Positions 43,207-52,845 are shown, numbered from the stretch's first letter. The stretch is 64,000 bases of DNA from CAZLQF01 sp964561545 (GCA_964561545.1 CAZLQF010000015.1:1-64000); one strand, 5' to 3'. Numbers and translations: made by a program. Notes: a model not told the origin generated them from the sequence alone.

Positions 43207-43701
43207 TTAGTGCAATTTGGGATGGTCTTGGTACAGCATCCTGCCGGAGTTACCAACTATTGCATTCCATAATTCTACGTTAAACTCCATACAGGCTAAT
43301 CCCGTAGTAGGCATTGGGTCTACTGCATGCTTGCTTAGGTAGTCCACGATGTCAGAAATACCAGGATTATGACCGATCAACATGATTGTGTTAAAGTCAT
43401 TATCCATTCCCCATATTGCTTCAAGCAAATGTTCTTTGGCTGCATTGTATAGCTTGGGTTCCTGAATAATAGCATCATTTCCAATGTCCAGCTGCTGAGC
43501 AAAATAATCTAAAGTTTCTAAAGTTCGTTTAGATGGACTGGTAATCACCTTTTCAATAGGATTCTTGATGGTATGCGCAAGTTTTTTACTCATGAGCCTG
43601 GCATCGCTTTTACCCCTGTCTTTTAAAGTGCGTTCGAAATCACTCTGACCTGGCAGTTTTTCTTCCGTTTTGGAATGGCGGAGAAAGTAAATGGTTTTCA
43701 T
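43207..43701 (-). CDS. histidine phosphatase family protein (SixA-like)
   Basis: A 164-residue member of the phosphoglycerate-mutase-like fold. IYFLRHSKTE carries the catalytic R8-H9, SPSKRTLETL the conserved arginine, and IMLIGHNPGISDIVDYL the second catalytic His. Short length and RHSK fit SixA-type phosphohistidine phosphatases. The target is unknown. It is transcribed upstream of the surface-protein terminator but is separate from that operon. Confidence 0.88.
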   Translation of the reverse strand: MKTIYFLRHSKTEEKLPGQSDFERTLKDRGKSDARLMSKKLAHTIKNPIEKVITSPSKRTLETLDYFAQQLDIGNDAIIQEPKLYNAAKEHLLEAIWGMDNDFNTIMLIGHNPGISDIVDYLSKHAVDPMPTTGLACMEFNVELWNAIVGNSGRMLYQDHPKLH

Positions 43702-43740
43702 CGGGTAAACGTTTACATTAAAATTTAAAAGTAAAGACCA

Positions 43741-43775
43741 AAAAAAAGGGCTCCAAATTACGGAGCCCTTTTTTT
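43741..43775 (-). terminator. terminator of the giant PKD gene
   Basis: AAAAAAAGGGCTCC-AAATTAC-GGAGCCCTTTTTTT: a 7-bp GC-rich stem flanked by A- and T-runs. It lies 20 bp downstream of the giant gene's stop on the minus strand. Confidence 0.9.
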
Positions 43776-43794
43776 AGGATAAAAGTTTTCTTTA

Positions 43795-46700
43795 TCACCT
43801 GATCAATGTAATCGTTCCGGTTTCACTTTTCTCTTCTCCGGCCCTCAAACGATAATTGATCACATAGTAGTAAGTGCCTGCGGCTGCATCATTGCCACTA
43901 TTTATGTTGGTGCCATCCCATAGTTTACAAATTCTTTCCCCATTGTCGCGAGTTTCACAACGGTAATCGCCATCTCCTTTCTCAGCTTCAAATACTTTCT
44001 CGCCCCACCTGTTGAAGATGGTAATGTCGAATTGTTTGTCTCCCTTCATTTTAAGCTGGAAGTAGTCGTTCTTACCATCATTGTTAGGGGTAAATACGTT
44101 GGAATATTCGTAAGTGGTATCAAACCGGTTTTCAACATCGATGCAAGCGGTATCTTTACAACCAATGTCATTTTTAGCAATTACGCAAGCAGTAAAAATG
44201 TCTTGATTGTTACCAAAATTTTCTTCTACCGTTTGTCCGCTATCGAACTTGAATTCTACCTTTCTTGCATCTGCAAGGTCCATTGAATTCCAGGTATAAC
44301 CTCGAGCAGTGGAGTCTAACTTTTTGTTGAAAATGATCAAGGAGTCTTCTACCGAATTTTCAGACTTATTGATGTACTCAAAAGTGGCTTCCTTGTCATT
44401 AGGAACGGTATCGATCCTGGCTTTGACCCGTCTGGTTGATACAGATTTGGTAGCCGTATCAGGACACCTTATGGTGGAATCTTGCGGTAATAGGCGCACA
44501 TCGTAAGTCTTATTGAGACTGGTATCATAACTGTGGGTCACATTCTCATCATTCGATGCCATCACTGTTGTACCATCCCCAAAGGTCCATTTCGCAGAAT
44601 CATACCTGCTATCCGATTCATTGATAAAGGTAACATTATCTTCCGGACAATACTCGGATATGCTTGGCCTCAATGTTGAAAAGCCGGCATTTTTGATAGA
44701 ATTGATCTCAACCTTCAAATCTTCACGATTTTCAAGCGCAGTTGTATCACGTGGGTAAGTGGCTTGACAGAACAATGAATCATTTGGGTCAGCGGTAGCT
44801 GTGTTGGCAAGCGAGTCTCCTGCAACTAAACTAACGTAGAACGTACCTGTGTCTTGGTATTGGAGGTTAAATGTACTATCTGCATCTCTATTATTAAAAG
44901 TCGTAGTTTGGCCATTGCCTTTATCAAAATTCCATACGGTGGTAGAATTGGATTTATCTTTGAGTTGAATGGTGGATGGGTTACAGCCAAACGAATCTAT
45001 AACAGCAAAATTAGGCCTGGGGCCGGCAATTTGCAGATTGAAATTGGAAGTCTTAACCCCTTTATGTTTGAGTACATTGGACGAATCCCTGCAACCTGCT
45101 TCGGTTTCTACCTTAATCCAAACCTCATAATCTCCGTTCCTTGTATAAACGTGTGTAGGATCTTTCTCGAAAGATACACTGTCCGATCTACTGTCACCAA
45201 AGTCCCAACGGTAAGTTTCAATACTGTCTACAACCGAAGAATCAACTTTGTTACCTGAAGTGTCATATTCATAATGATAATTGTATTGAAGATCAGAGTT
45301 ATCAACAAAGTTAACCGTTTGCGGTGCGCATACCGAAGGTGCATTGGCCGTATCCAAATAACCTTCAACTCCAACTACATTGACCCGAGTAAGTTCATTG
45401 ATCTGAACACAACCAGTACTATCAATGCTCCTTACGGTTGGCTTGTAAATGCCGGGTTCATTATAAGCATAAAAAGGAACGGTATCTAAAGTACCATCAT
45501 TATCAACATCCTTTAAAGGAAGCAAAGCTCCATCCTGGTAATAACGTTGCTGACTTGGGACCCACTCAGTTTCGTATTCATTATCTCCATCCAAGTCGTA
45601 AGCCACTTGTTCAGCTTGGAAGGGTGGCTCGGGTAATTCTCCATCACGAGCACCTTTGGGATCTTTGAAATAATTCTCCCTGCCAATAAAACGTTCACAA
45701 CGAAGTGCTGGGATGAATTCGCGATTCCAATACCGAGGAAATTCCGGTTTTTCCACATTTGGACAGCCTGTTTGGAAGGTTCCGGGGTTGTGGAAAAGAA
45801 TGGTATCACCTGGGCATAATACCGTGTCATTATCCTCACCGAAATCCTGGTCCTTTATCTGAGGTTCAAAATCAGAATAATGACCTACGTAAACTTTATC
45901 TTTATTAACTGATTGGAAACACCCTGTAGCATTGGTTACATTGTTGCGAATGCTATAAACGCCTGGTTTTCCAATGTTGATATTAGTAGCGGTATCGTTG
46001 AGGCTTTTGATGTACTGGGTGTCTCTTACCAAGTAAGTTTGGGCTAACTGGTCGGGCGAAAGGTCGTTTATAGGCTCATTTTGGCACGATTCAACTGGGT
46101 ATGCAAAGCATCCCTGCCAAGTGGTGTCTCCTGTTTGGGGATCTATATTTAGCGTATCACAAAATACATAGCCTGTATCTTTCACATCCTTAAGTCGGTC
46201 GCTATATTGGGTGAAAGGCCTTGGGAAAGCTCTTCTTGCCTGGAAAGAGAATTCTGTTATTTTATCCTGGTTGATTTTGTCAGCTACCGCATTTAACTTA
46301 AGGATACTATCGTAACTCGTTCCCTCTTTTTGTTTATCGCCTTCATTAGGAATTGGCATGCAGAAGGAAGTCTCTAATTCTTCGTCCGATAATTTTTCTT
46401 TGGTGGCATTGTCGAGTAAGGAAAACTGGGGGAACAATTCCGTAATGTAGATGTAGTCCTCATACCAGAAAGTATCTACGCAGCCGCCATTGCTAACCCA
46501 CAAGCCAAGTGTTTTGCAACCAGGGGTAGAATACTGGTATTGGCTAGGTCGCTCAAAAGGCGGACGTAACTGCATTGGGTTTTCAACCGCAGGGGTTTCA
46601 TACCAGTCGTAGGTTATTTTTTCACCAGTGTTACATTGAAGGGTGTCTTCGATTAATTCCTCACGACTGTATATAAACCCGTACCTTTTACCTCTAATGC

Positions 46701-49671
46701 CACAATCAACATTAGGAATGGTTTCTTCAAAATTAAGTTCTTGCCAATAATTAACCTGTGATCCGGGAGGAGATGGGCAGGGACCATCGCTGTCTAACAT
46801 AAGGCCTCGTCTTAAAGAATTGGAATTGCCGGGTTGATATTCTGGGAACCTTTGTTGATTTTGGTAAGACATGTTTTTAATGGCAATGGGCGTGTTCTGG
46901 TCGAGGTAATAGGGGCGTAAAGCTTCATATTCTACCTCAACCGTGGAGTTGCTGGTTGGCTCTATGCTGAAATCTATTTTAGCCCCTTCAGCCGTGCTAT
47001 CTACCGTGTATTTGGTTTCTGAATAAAGGTTCCCGTTAACATATACCTCTAAATTCCTAAAATCGATGATCCTGTCGGATTGGTTGGCATAGGTCATTAG
47101 GGAATCAAATAGCAAAACGCCATTGTTAAGCCTTGAATTGATGGTTTCATTATAAATAAATTGAGGGGATTTATCCTCCCAGAAGAAACTTTCATCCCAA
47201 CCAGCATCTGGCTGGTCCATTACAATACGAACTTGGGCTGTGCTCTCGCAATTCGTTACAGGATCAAAAGCTGATAAAGTTGCAATGTGGCAACCGGTTT
47301 CTTCGTATTTATGCCATGGAGCCCAAGCTGTTGAAAAGTTACAAAGCGTTCCGCTCATAGAGTTATCCCTGGCGGTATATTCAATGCTTAATGTTTGTTG
47401 GTTCGGAGTTCCTCCCGGGAATGTGATTTGAGCATTTTGACCGATCTGGACATTGTAGTTTTGGCTAATTTCATTGCCGGAGTCATTGTAAACGGTCACT
47501 TCATCGTTGTAGATGGTATCCCATCGGGTTAAATTATCAAAAACAATGCTTTGACCGGTGCCTCCATAATTTTGCTTGGTAGTTTCCACCTTCAAGAAGA
47601 ACTCTGAGATCCTGGAATGGGCTGCTGTGGTGGTCGTACATTGTTCACCATCGGGATCATTGAAGCTCCATAAGTATTCCAGGCTATCACTGCCCCAAGG
47701 TGCACTTCTGTACCCAGTTGCAGCAGAACCCGGCCCAAATGTGTCCCTATTAACGGGGCCTTGAAATTGCCCGGGAGGAGCGTCATCAACAGCTGTATAT
47801 GGGAAATGGGTTTGATCCCGGTCGACTCCTACAAATTCAAAGGTGAGCAAGCCGGTGTTAGAAGCGGGTTTTTGATCCCACACGAAAAAGGCTTTCCTGT
47901 AATTGAAGGAAATGTGAAAATCATTCGGATCAACAGCGCTTCCGTTGAACTCTGCACTAACGCTACCATTAAGAATGGTATCATACCGAATTTGTTTACT
48001 CAATACAAGGCTGTCCTCATTATCGTAGGCAATATTGGTAATCTTTGCCGAGTCATAAAAGGGAACCGAATCATTCCTTTGATAGCGGGTTTTGGTAGTA
48101 TTGTTGGTAAACCGAACCAAATTGGGTCCATTACATGAAGGCACGAAGAGGTCGGTATCATGCATGGATTGCGGGTTATAGGTGCCCTGTTGTGCTCCAA
48201 AAACTTGGTTGTCAGGTATTTTGTCGCCTGGTGTCCAAGTTTCTAAGTTATCTTTGGTGCCCAGTGTATCAGTTACAAATTGCAGGTTTTTAACCACTTG
48301 GTTCCCGTCAAGAATGGGGTACCCACCAAGTTCAATTACAGTATCTGAAGGCAAGAGGCTGTCTACTTCCACGTATTCAATTTCAGCAGTTTCTCCCAAT
48401 AAACACGGGTTGTTATTGACGCGCACAAACGAATCTCTTGGAATCGGTTGGTCCTGAGGCAGCTGAAAGTCATGTTTTGGCGGTTGTTGAGGTTGTGCTG
48501 ATTTAATAGAAGCCTGGGGACCATGTAATTTGACTTCCATATCCCAATGGAAGGTTTTGGGGCATCCTTCTTCCTGGATCTGCAAAGTGATATGGAAGGT
48601 ATCGTAGTCTTCTGGAACAAATTCATGCGAAGGAGCCCAACTTTCTTCATTGGTATTGGCTGGGCCGCTTTGAGGGTTGCCAAAATTCCAGACAAAAAAG
48701 CTGGCGTCTTCCCTTTCTGGTTCAAATTGGAATTGAACTTCAGGATCACTATAGCAGGGCGTATCTACAATGGTTGTTAATTTGGGTTCGTAATTAATAT
48801 TTTTAACCGGCACTTGGGCATTAAACGAGTCCGTGCAACCGAATTGATTTTTTACGTAAAGCGTAGGAAAAAATTTGCCGTCTTGGTAGTAAGTATGGCT
48901 AAAATCATCCCAGTTTTGCTGGGTACTGTCCCAATTGCCATCGTCAAAACGCCAGTAAAATGAGTCTACAATGGATTTATTGGTAAGGTTATTGAAATCT
49001 CCTTCGGTAGAAGGACAATTAGGCGTAGAATTTACGGCGAATTGAGCATTTAGATCCGGTCTTACTGTAACGGCATTGCTTTTTTCCACGGTATCAACGC
49101 AACCATTGTCATCAGTGATTTGTAAAAGGATGGTGTAAGTACCTTGACGATTATAAGAGTGACAAGGATTTTGTTGGGTTGAAGTAAGGCCGTCTCCAAA
49201 AGACCATAAGTAATCTGTAATAGAAGCATTATTAGCTGATCTAACCGACTGATCGGTGAAGCAAAACTCGTTGCCCTTAAAACACTGGGTGGTAATGCCT
49301 GGCAGCAAGAAATCGGCTTCCGGATTATCATATATGTTTATCGTGTCACTGGAAGCTACCGTACATATGGTATCGCCATTGGTTTTGGTAAGGGTAGCGG
49401 TCGGTATAAAAGTATCTGCCGTATCATATAAGTTACTGGCATTGGGACCCGAACCAATAGAAGAAGTTCCATCTCCCCATTGCCAAGTTACTTGGTCAAA
49501 AGTAGAGTCTGTTTTTAGATTAAAATTAATAGGAGAAGGTTTACATCCTTCTGTATTCCCACCTGTTTCGAGTGTGGTTCCCGGACATTGGGACTGAGCA
49601 CGGTTGATGTTGAAAAATCCGCTCAGAAAAGCAATACACGTTAAAATTCCTAATACCTTCAAATTTTTCAT
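43795..49671 (-). CDS. giant PKD-repeat surface protein with T9SS type B C-terminus
   Basis: A ~1,958-residue secreted protein. It has a signal peptide (KNLKVLGILTCIAFLSGFFNINRAQSQ) and several PKD-like Ig domains, for example near 55-110, 150-200 (YLWSFGDGLTSTQQNPCHSY), 230-290, 330-395, 1550-1600 (YRWDFGDSRSDSVSFEKDP), 1620-1680 and 1760-1810. Three non-PKD beta modules lie at about 557-624, 709-770 and 854-922. The CHU_C/type B sorting domain (~1850-1958) has NVFTPNNDGKNDYFQL and ITIFNRWGEKVFEAE. It should be exported by T9SS and act as an adhesin or gliding-related protein. ATG at 49671 is preferred over TTG at 49680. It is 50 bp downstream of the membrane CHU_C protein. No catalytic domain was seen. 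Confidence 0.92.
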   Translation of the reverse strand: MKNLKVLGILTCIAFLSGFFNINRAQSQCPGTTLETGGNTEGCKPSPINFNLKTDSTFDQVTWQWGDGTSSIGSGPNASNLYDTADTFIPTATLTKTNGDTICTVASSDTINIYDNPEADFLLPGITTQCFKGNEFCFTDQSVRSANNASITDYLWSFGDGLTSTQQNPCHSYNRQGTYTILLQITDDNGCVDTVEKSNAVTVRPDLNAQFAVNSTPNCPSTEGDFNNLTNKSIVDSFYWRFDDGNWDSTQQNWDDFSHTYYQDGKFFPTLYVKNQFGCTDSFNAQVPVKNINYEPKLTTIVDTPCYSDPEVQFQFEPEREDASFFVWNFGNPQSGPANTNEESWAPSHEFVPEDYDTFHITLQIQEEGCPKTFHWDMEVKLHGPQASIKSAQPQQPPKHDFQLPQDQPIPRDSFVRVNNNPCLLGETAEIEYVEVDSLLPSDTVIELGGYPILDGNQVVKNLQFVTDTLGTKDNLETWTPGDKIPDNQVFGAQQGTYNPQSMHDTDLFVPSCNGPNLVRFTNNTTKTRYQRNDSVPFYDSAKITNIAYDNEDSLVLSKQIRYDTILNGSVSAEFNGSAVDPNDFHISFNYRKAFFVWDQKPASNTGLLTFEFVGVDRDQTHFPYTAVDDAPPGQFQGPVNRDTFGPGSAATGYRSAPWGSDSLEYLWSFNDPDGEQCTTTTAAHSRISEFFLKVETTKQNYGGTGQSIVFDNLTRWDTIYNDEVTVYNDSGNEISQNYNVQIGQNAQITFPGGTPNQQTLSIEYTARDNSMSGTLCNFSTAWAPWHKYEETGCHIATLSAFDPVTNCESTAQVRIVMDQPDAGWDESFFWEDKSPQFIYNETINSRLNNGVLLFDSLMTYANQSDRIIDFRNLEVYVNGNLYSETKYTVDSTAEGAKIDFSIEPTSNSTVEVEYEALRPYYLDQNTPIAIKNMSYQNQQRFPEYQPGNSNSLRRGLMLDSDGPCPSPPGSQVNYWQELNFEETIPNVDCGIRGKRYGFIYSREELIEDTLQCNTGEKITYDWYETPAVENPMQLRPPFERPSQYQYSTPGCKTLGLWVSNGGCVDTFWYEDYIYITELFPQFSLLDNATKEKLSDEELETSFCMPIPNEGDKQKEGTSYDSILKLNAVADKINQDKITEFSFQARRAFPRPFTQYSDRLKDVKDTGYVFCDTLNIDPQTGDTTWQGCFAYPVESCQNEPINDLSPDQLAQTYLVRDTQYIKSLNDTATNINIGKPGVYSIRNNVTNATGCFQSVNKDKVYVGHYSDFEPQIKDQDFGEDNDTVLCPGDTILFHNPGTFQTGCPNVEKPEFPRYWNREFIPALRCERFIGRENYFKDPKGARDGELPEPPFQAEQVAYDLDGDNEYETEWVPSQQRYYQDGALLPLKDVDNDGTLDTVPFYAYNEPGIYKPTVRSIDSTGCVQINELTRVNVVGVEGYLDTANAPSVCAPQTVNFVDNSDLQYNYHYEYDTSGNKVDSSVVDSIETYRWDFGDSRSDSVSFEKDPTHVYTRNGDYEVWIKVETEAGCRDSSNVLKHKGVKTSNFNLQIAGPRPNFAVIDSFGCNPSTIQLKDKSNSTTVWNFDKGNGQTTTFNNRDADSTFNLQYQDTGTFYVSLVAGDSLANTATADPNDSLFCQATYPRDTTALENREDLKVEINSIKNAGFSTLRPSISEYCPEDNVTFINESDSRYDSAKWTFGDGTTVMASNDENVTHSYDTSLNKTYDVRLLPQDSTIRCPDTATKSVSTRRVKARIDTVPNDKEATFEYINKSENSVEDSLIIFNKKLDSTARGYTWNSMDLADARKVEFKFDSGQTVEENFGNNQDIFTACVIAKNDIGCKDTACIDVENRFDTTYEYSNVFTPNNDGKNDYFQLKMKGDKQFDITIFNRWGEKVFEAEKGDGDYRCETRDNGERICKLWDGTNINSGNDAAAGTYYYVINYRLRAGEEKSETGTITLIR

Positions 49672-49721
49672 GGTTATCAAGTTTTAAAAATCAAAATTAA
49701 AAATATTTACTAAATCGAATA

Positions 49722-51200
49722 TTATCGTTTGTATCTCAAATTCAATTTACCTTGTTTGGTAATTGGGGATTTTTGCCCTTTGTATTTGTACTGTAATTGG
49801 TAAATATATTGGCCAGCCTCTTCTTTTTTTCCTGTTCGACTGTTGGTGCCATCCCAGAATTCCCTGTGGTCATTGGTTTCAAATATTTCATTCCTTTTTT
49901 CATCCTTAATGACCAAGTGGTAATAAATCGGATCTTGGATCTTAATTTTAAAGACATCATTCTTGCCGTCACCATTGGGCGTGAAAATGTTTCGTATGTC
50001 TGGCTTGGGAAGTGGTTCAATTGTAATTTTCTTTTCAGTGGTGTCTTTGCATTGTTCATCCCCTTTGACGACCAGCTTAGCTTCATAGTTGCCTTCTGAG
50101 GTGTAATAATGAACCGGATTGTTTTGTTGAGATGTGCTTCCATCACCAAAAATCCAATGATGGTCCAGGGCCTCTTTGCTTTTTGGCTCAAAGGTTATCT
50201 TTTGATAGCCATACTTCTCATAAGTAAAATTTGCATGAGGCTTTTCATGAACCGATACAGTTTTTTGGGTGGTTTTGCTTTCAGTGCCGTGATCCATAGA
50301 AAAGAATAATTGGTATTCACCGGTTTGGTTAAGGCTTATGGATGTTTGCTCTTTCAGTTGTTGTGGCTTGGTTATTTCGTTGGTTCGGTAAGTAATGTTG
50401 GTTTGGGAAGGGATGTTTTTTGGAATCATTTTTAGTTGCTCACCCTTGCATATTGTTTTGCTGCTGAGGATGACAACTGGTTTTTTATTAAAAACATTGG
50501 TCGTTTTCTGCTCATCGCTGAAAATGATCTTTGGGAACATACCAGCCCTTGGATTTCGGTTGTTCTCAATTCCTGCTCCGGTTTTTGTATTTTGCGATGC
50601 TGACTTGCTTTCCTCAGACAGGTTTTGAGTTTTGTTGTTATCAGAAGCTGCTGTACCATTGGTTGCTTGCTCGCTTTTATAAGGCTTTTCATTGTTGCTT
50701 TTGGAGCTTCTGTTAGATTCATTACCGGATGCTACTTCAGCTGCTTGTGGATTCTGTTGATTAGAGCCTGATTTGGGGGCATCTGGAGAAGCAGCGGGTT
50801 TCGTAGATGATGAAGCAGCCGAATTGCTGGGTTGATCAGGGTTTGAATTTTGGGGTTTGCTACTTGTATTGGACGTAGATGGATGCTCTTTAGAAGTTTG
50901 CTGAACCTGCTCTTGTTCTTTTTGGGTATTTGCTTTTTCAGTACTGCTATTCATACCGTAATAGGTGATGCCACCAGCTAAAATCACAGCAGCTCCGGTT
51001 GCCATGATCCATCCTTTCATTCCTGACAAAGCGCTATTTCCGGTACTTTGCCCACCTGATGCACTGCCTTGATTGGGTAGTTGTTGCTGAATATTATTCC
51101 AATCAGCTTGCATGTCCTTCTTTGAATAAGAAGGGGTCCTGTTGGTAAGCTTTTCTTGAAAAAGCTTGTCCAGTTCGTTATTATACTGATTGCTCTTCAT
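49722..51200 (-). CDS. anti-sigma-like membrane protein with PKD and CHU_C domains
   Basis: A 492-residue single-pass protein. Residues 1-60 are soluble and charged (LDKLFQEKLTNRTPSYSKKDMQADWNNIQQQL) and would face the cytoplasm. A transmembrane helix (62-83) is followed by a long Ser/Asn/Gln/Pro-rich linker (~85-215), a strand-rich region, a PKD domain (~335-390, HHWIFGDGSTSQQNNPVHYY) and a C-terminal CHU_C domain (~395-492, NIFTPNGDGKNDVFKI). There is no cleavable signal peptide, so it is probably not a normal T9SS cargo. An anti-sigma role is inferred from the operon. It overlaps the ECF sigma gene by 20 bp. Confidence 0.8.
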   Translation of the reverse strand: MKSNQYNNELDKLFQEKLTNRTPSYSKKDMQADWNNIQQQLPNQGSASGGQSTGNSALSGMKGWIMATGAAVILAGGITYYGMNSSTEKANTQKEQEQVQQTSKEHPSTSNTSSKPQNSNPDQPSNSAASSSTKPAASPDAPKSGSNQQNPQAAEVASGNESNRSSKSNNEKPYKSEQATNGTAASDNNKTQNLSEESKSASQNTKTGAGIENNRNPRAGMFPKIIFSDEQKTTNVFNKKPVVILSSKTICKGEQLKMIPKNIPSQTNITYRTNEITKPQQLKEQTSISLNQTGEYQLFFSMDHGTESKTTQKTVSVHEKPHANFTYEKYGYQKITFEPKSKEALDHHWIFGDGSTSQQNNPVHYYTSEGNYEAKLVVKGDEQCKDTTEKKITIEPLPKPDIRNIFTPNGDGKNDVFKIKIQDPIYYHLVIKDEKRNEIFETNDHREFWDGTNSRTGKKEEAGQYIYQLQYKYKGQKSPITKQGKLNLRYKR

Positions 51201-51756
51201 CGTTAACCTTTAATAGTTGTTGTAATTTTTGCTGTAAAAGCTTTCTTGCTTTGGCCAATTGAGATTTACTGCTTCCTTCTCTTATACTCAATTCCTTACT
51301 TATTTCTTCATGGGAATAACCTTCCATCACATAAAGGTTAAAAACGGTTCTGTATCCATCGGGTAAGGTTTGAATTAAATTTAAAAGGTCTTTTTCTTTA
51401 AGGTTTTGCTCAGCATCCTGTGGTACACTGGCATCGGTGGTATTGTCTAATTCACGGGAAACAGGATTTTGCGCATTTTTTCGGTGTTTATCGATCGCCG
51501 TATTGATCATAATTCGTTTGATCCAATTTTCAAGGGATCCCTGAAAGTTAAAATATTCAAGCTTGTTAAAGATCTTAACATAACCTTCTTGTAAAATGTC
51601 TTTAGCCTCATCTTGATCTTTGGCGTACCTTTCACAAATGCCTAACATCATACCATAATATTTTTCAAAAAGCCTTTTCTGGTAAGTTGTATCTTTTCTA
51701 ATGCAACCCTTGATAAGCTCAATATCTTCTTGCTGCTTGTCATTGGACATTTCCAT
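51181..51756 (-). CDS. ECF-type RNA polymerase sigma factor
   Basis: A 191-residue sigma-70 of the extracytoplasmic-function group. Region 2 (~25-95: YYGMMLGICERYAKDQDEAKDILQEGYVKIF and NWIKRIMINTAIDKHRK) binds the -10, and region 4 (~125-180: LPDGYRTVFNLYVMEGYSHEEISKELSIREGSSKSQLAKARKLL) the -35. It is likely held by the downstream membrane protein, whose start overlaps its stop by 20 bp. A candidate ECF promoter (GGCAACC-N15-CCGTC) lies just upstream of its ATG, consistent with self-activation. It probably controls the surface-protein genes that follow. Confidence 0.92.
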   Translation of the reverse strand: MEMSNDKQQEDIELIKGCIRKDTTYQKRLFEKYYGMMLGICERYAKDQDEAKDILQEGYVKIFNKLEYFNFQGSLENWIKRIMINTAIDKHRKNAQNPVSRELDNTTDASVPQDAEQNLKEKDLLNLIQTLPDGYRTVFNLYVMEGYSHEEISKELSIREGSSKSQLAKARKLLQQKLQQLLKVNDEEQSV

Positions 51757-51775
51757 CTATTTATCTGTTCAACTT

Positions 51776-51802
51776 GACGGTTGTAGGAGATGGGTGGTTG
51801 CC
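51776..51802 (-). promoter_or_regulatory. candidate ECF promoter of the sigma operon
   Basis: On the minus strand GGCAACC (51802-51796), a 15-bp spacer and CCGTC (51780-51776) resemble canonical ECF promoters (AAC core at -35, CGTC at -10). It lies about 20 bp upstream of the sigma gene's ATG. Recognition by this sigma factor is inferred. Confidence 0.55.
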
Positions 51803-51986
51803 TTTACCCTAAGAAATTTGCCTGTACGCTCCCAAAATTCCCCTTTAAGATTAAACCAATTTACCGTTTTACAAAAAAATACAAAAGAGAACGCTGGATC
51901 ATGGTGGGTTTAATTTAGAGGAACAATACTTACTAAGGAGCTTAATACAAGAAGCGTGAGGAAGGGAAATATCCAACTAAGCCCAA

Positions 51987-52020
51987 AAAAGCCCATAGCT
52001 CATCTCAACAATGGGCTTTT
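51987..52020. terminator. hairpin terminator
   Basis: AAAAGCCCAT (51987-51996) and ATGGGCTTTT (52011-52020) form a perfect 10-bp stem around a 14-nt loop. It can act on both strands. No gene directly precedes it, so it may be a remnant. Confidence 0.65.
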
Positions 52021-52158
52021 CAACCTTTATTTAATAATGACCGATGTAGCGGTGTAGCATGGCTACATGATCGAAATTACCCAATCCGTTATTTTAGGTG
52101 AGGATAACCCTGACGTTTTTTGTCATTTACTTCCTCGATGGGGTCATCATTTGATACA

Positions 52159-52439
52159 CCCCCTGAACATAGCACCAGTAAGGCTGAATACCTTTGGGCA
52201 GTAAATATTTAACCCCTTATTAGAAGCCTTAATACCTAAAACGAACCCTTACTTTTTATCCGGAGCTTAATATTTCAATGTATAGTTTATAGGACAAGTT
52301 CATTTACGCCCGGACCAAGAGTTATGAAATTCTATCAATAATTAGCTTGTAGTGGCTACAAAATGCCTTATTATTTAGGCCTTTAATCCTTAATGGTAGC
52401 GAGCTTAACCCTTGTAACGCTTTCGAAAGTTTGGTTTAG
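52159..52439. repeat. dispersed ~270-bp direct repeat, copy B
   Basis: A diverged copy of 1-269 in the same orientation. It shares the TTGTAG-TGG-CTACAA hairpin (52347-52361) and a 27-base identical run (52346-52372). Its minus strand still encodes NQTFESVTRVKLATIKD plus a stop, the equivalent of the PIN-toxin C-terminus in copy A, but no upstream toxin sequence follows. It is probably the trace of a second PIN gene or of a transposed unit. Confidence 0.8.
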
Positions 52440-52845
52440 AAGAATGGATTCCCCAAATAAATTCCCTTCCTCAAGGTATCAAATATTAAAGCCTAAAATT
52501 GAAATTCTACCTAATCTTTTGATCCCAATCCATGGAGTTGGAAGTTTGCTCGGGTAAATTTTTTATAAAAAGTTACCCTGTGATGTTTGTTCCACCAGCT
52601 GGCACTTGGCTTTTTTTGGTTTGTTTAATTGGTTAGTTCAAAAGAAATTAAAGTAGCTCCAGCTGGCCTAATATCCATGATTCTAAGCTGATAAATGAGC
52701 TTAAAGATATTCACTGCCAAGGTTTGGGCTTAAATATTACACTTATGTTTATAATTGAAGGCCAGATTGGTTTAAGATCGAGTCAAGAGCTCCGAAACTT
52801 ATTGCCCGAATAAGTAAAGGATGTAATATAAATACTTCATGGACC

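Larger units (their letters stand above)
51757..52845. other. decayed intergenic region
   Basis: A 1,089-bp gap holding the ECF-type promoter, a hairpin terminator (51987-52020), a small hairpin TGTAGC-ATG-GCTACA (52053-52067), a 22-codon minus-strand fragment ending DKKRQGYPHLK (52095-52160) that abuts the repeat, and copy B of the dispersed repeat. From 52440 to 52845 nothing was recognised. Confidence 0.6.
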
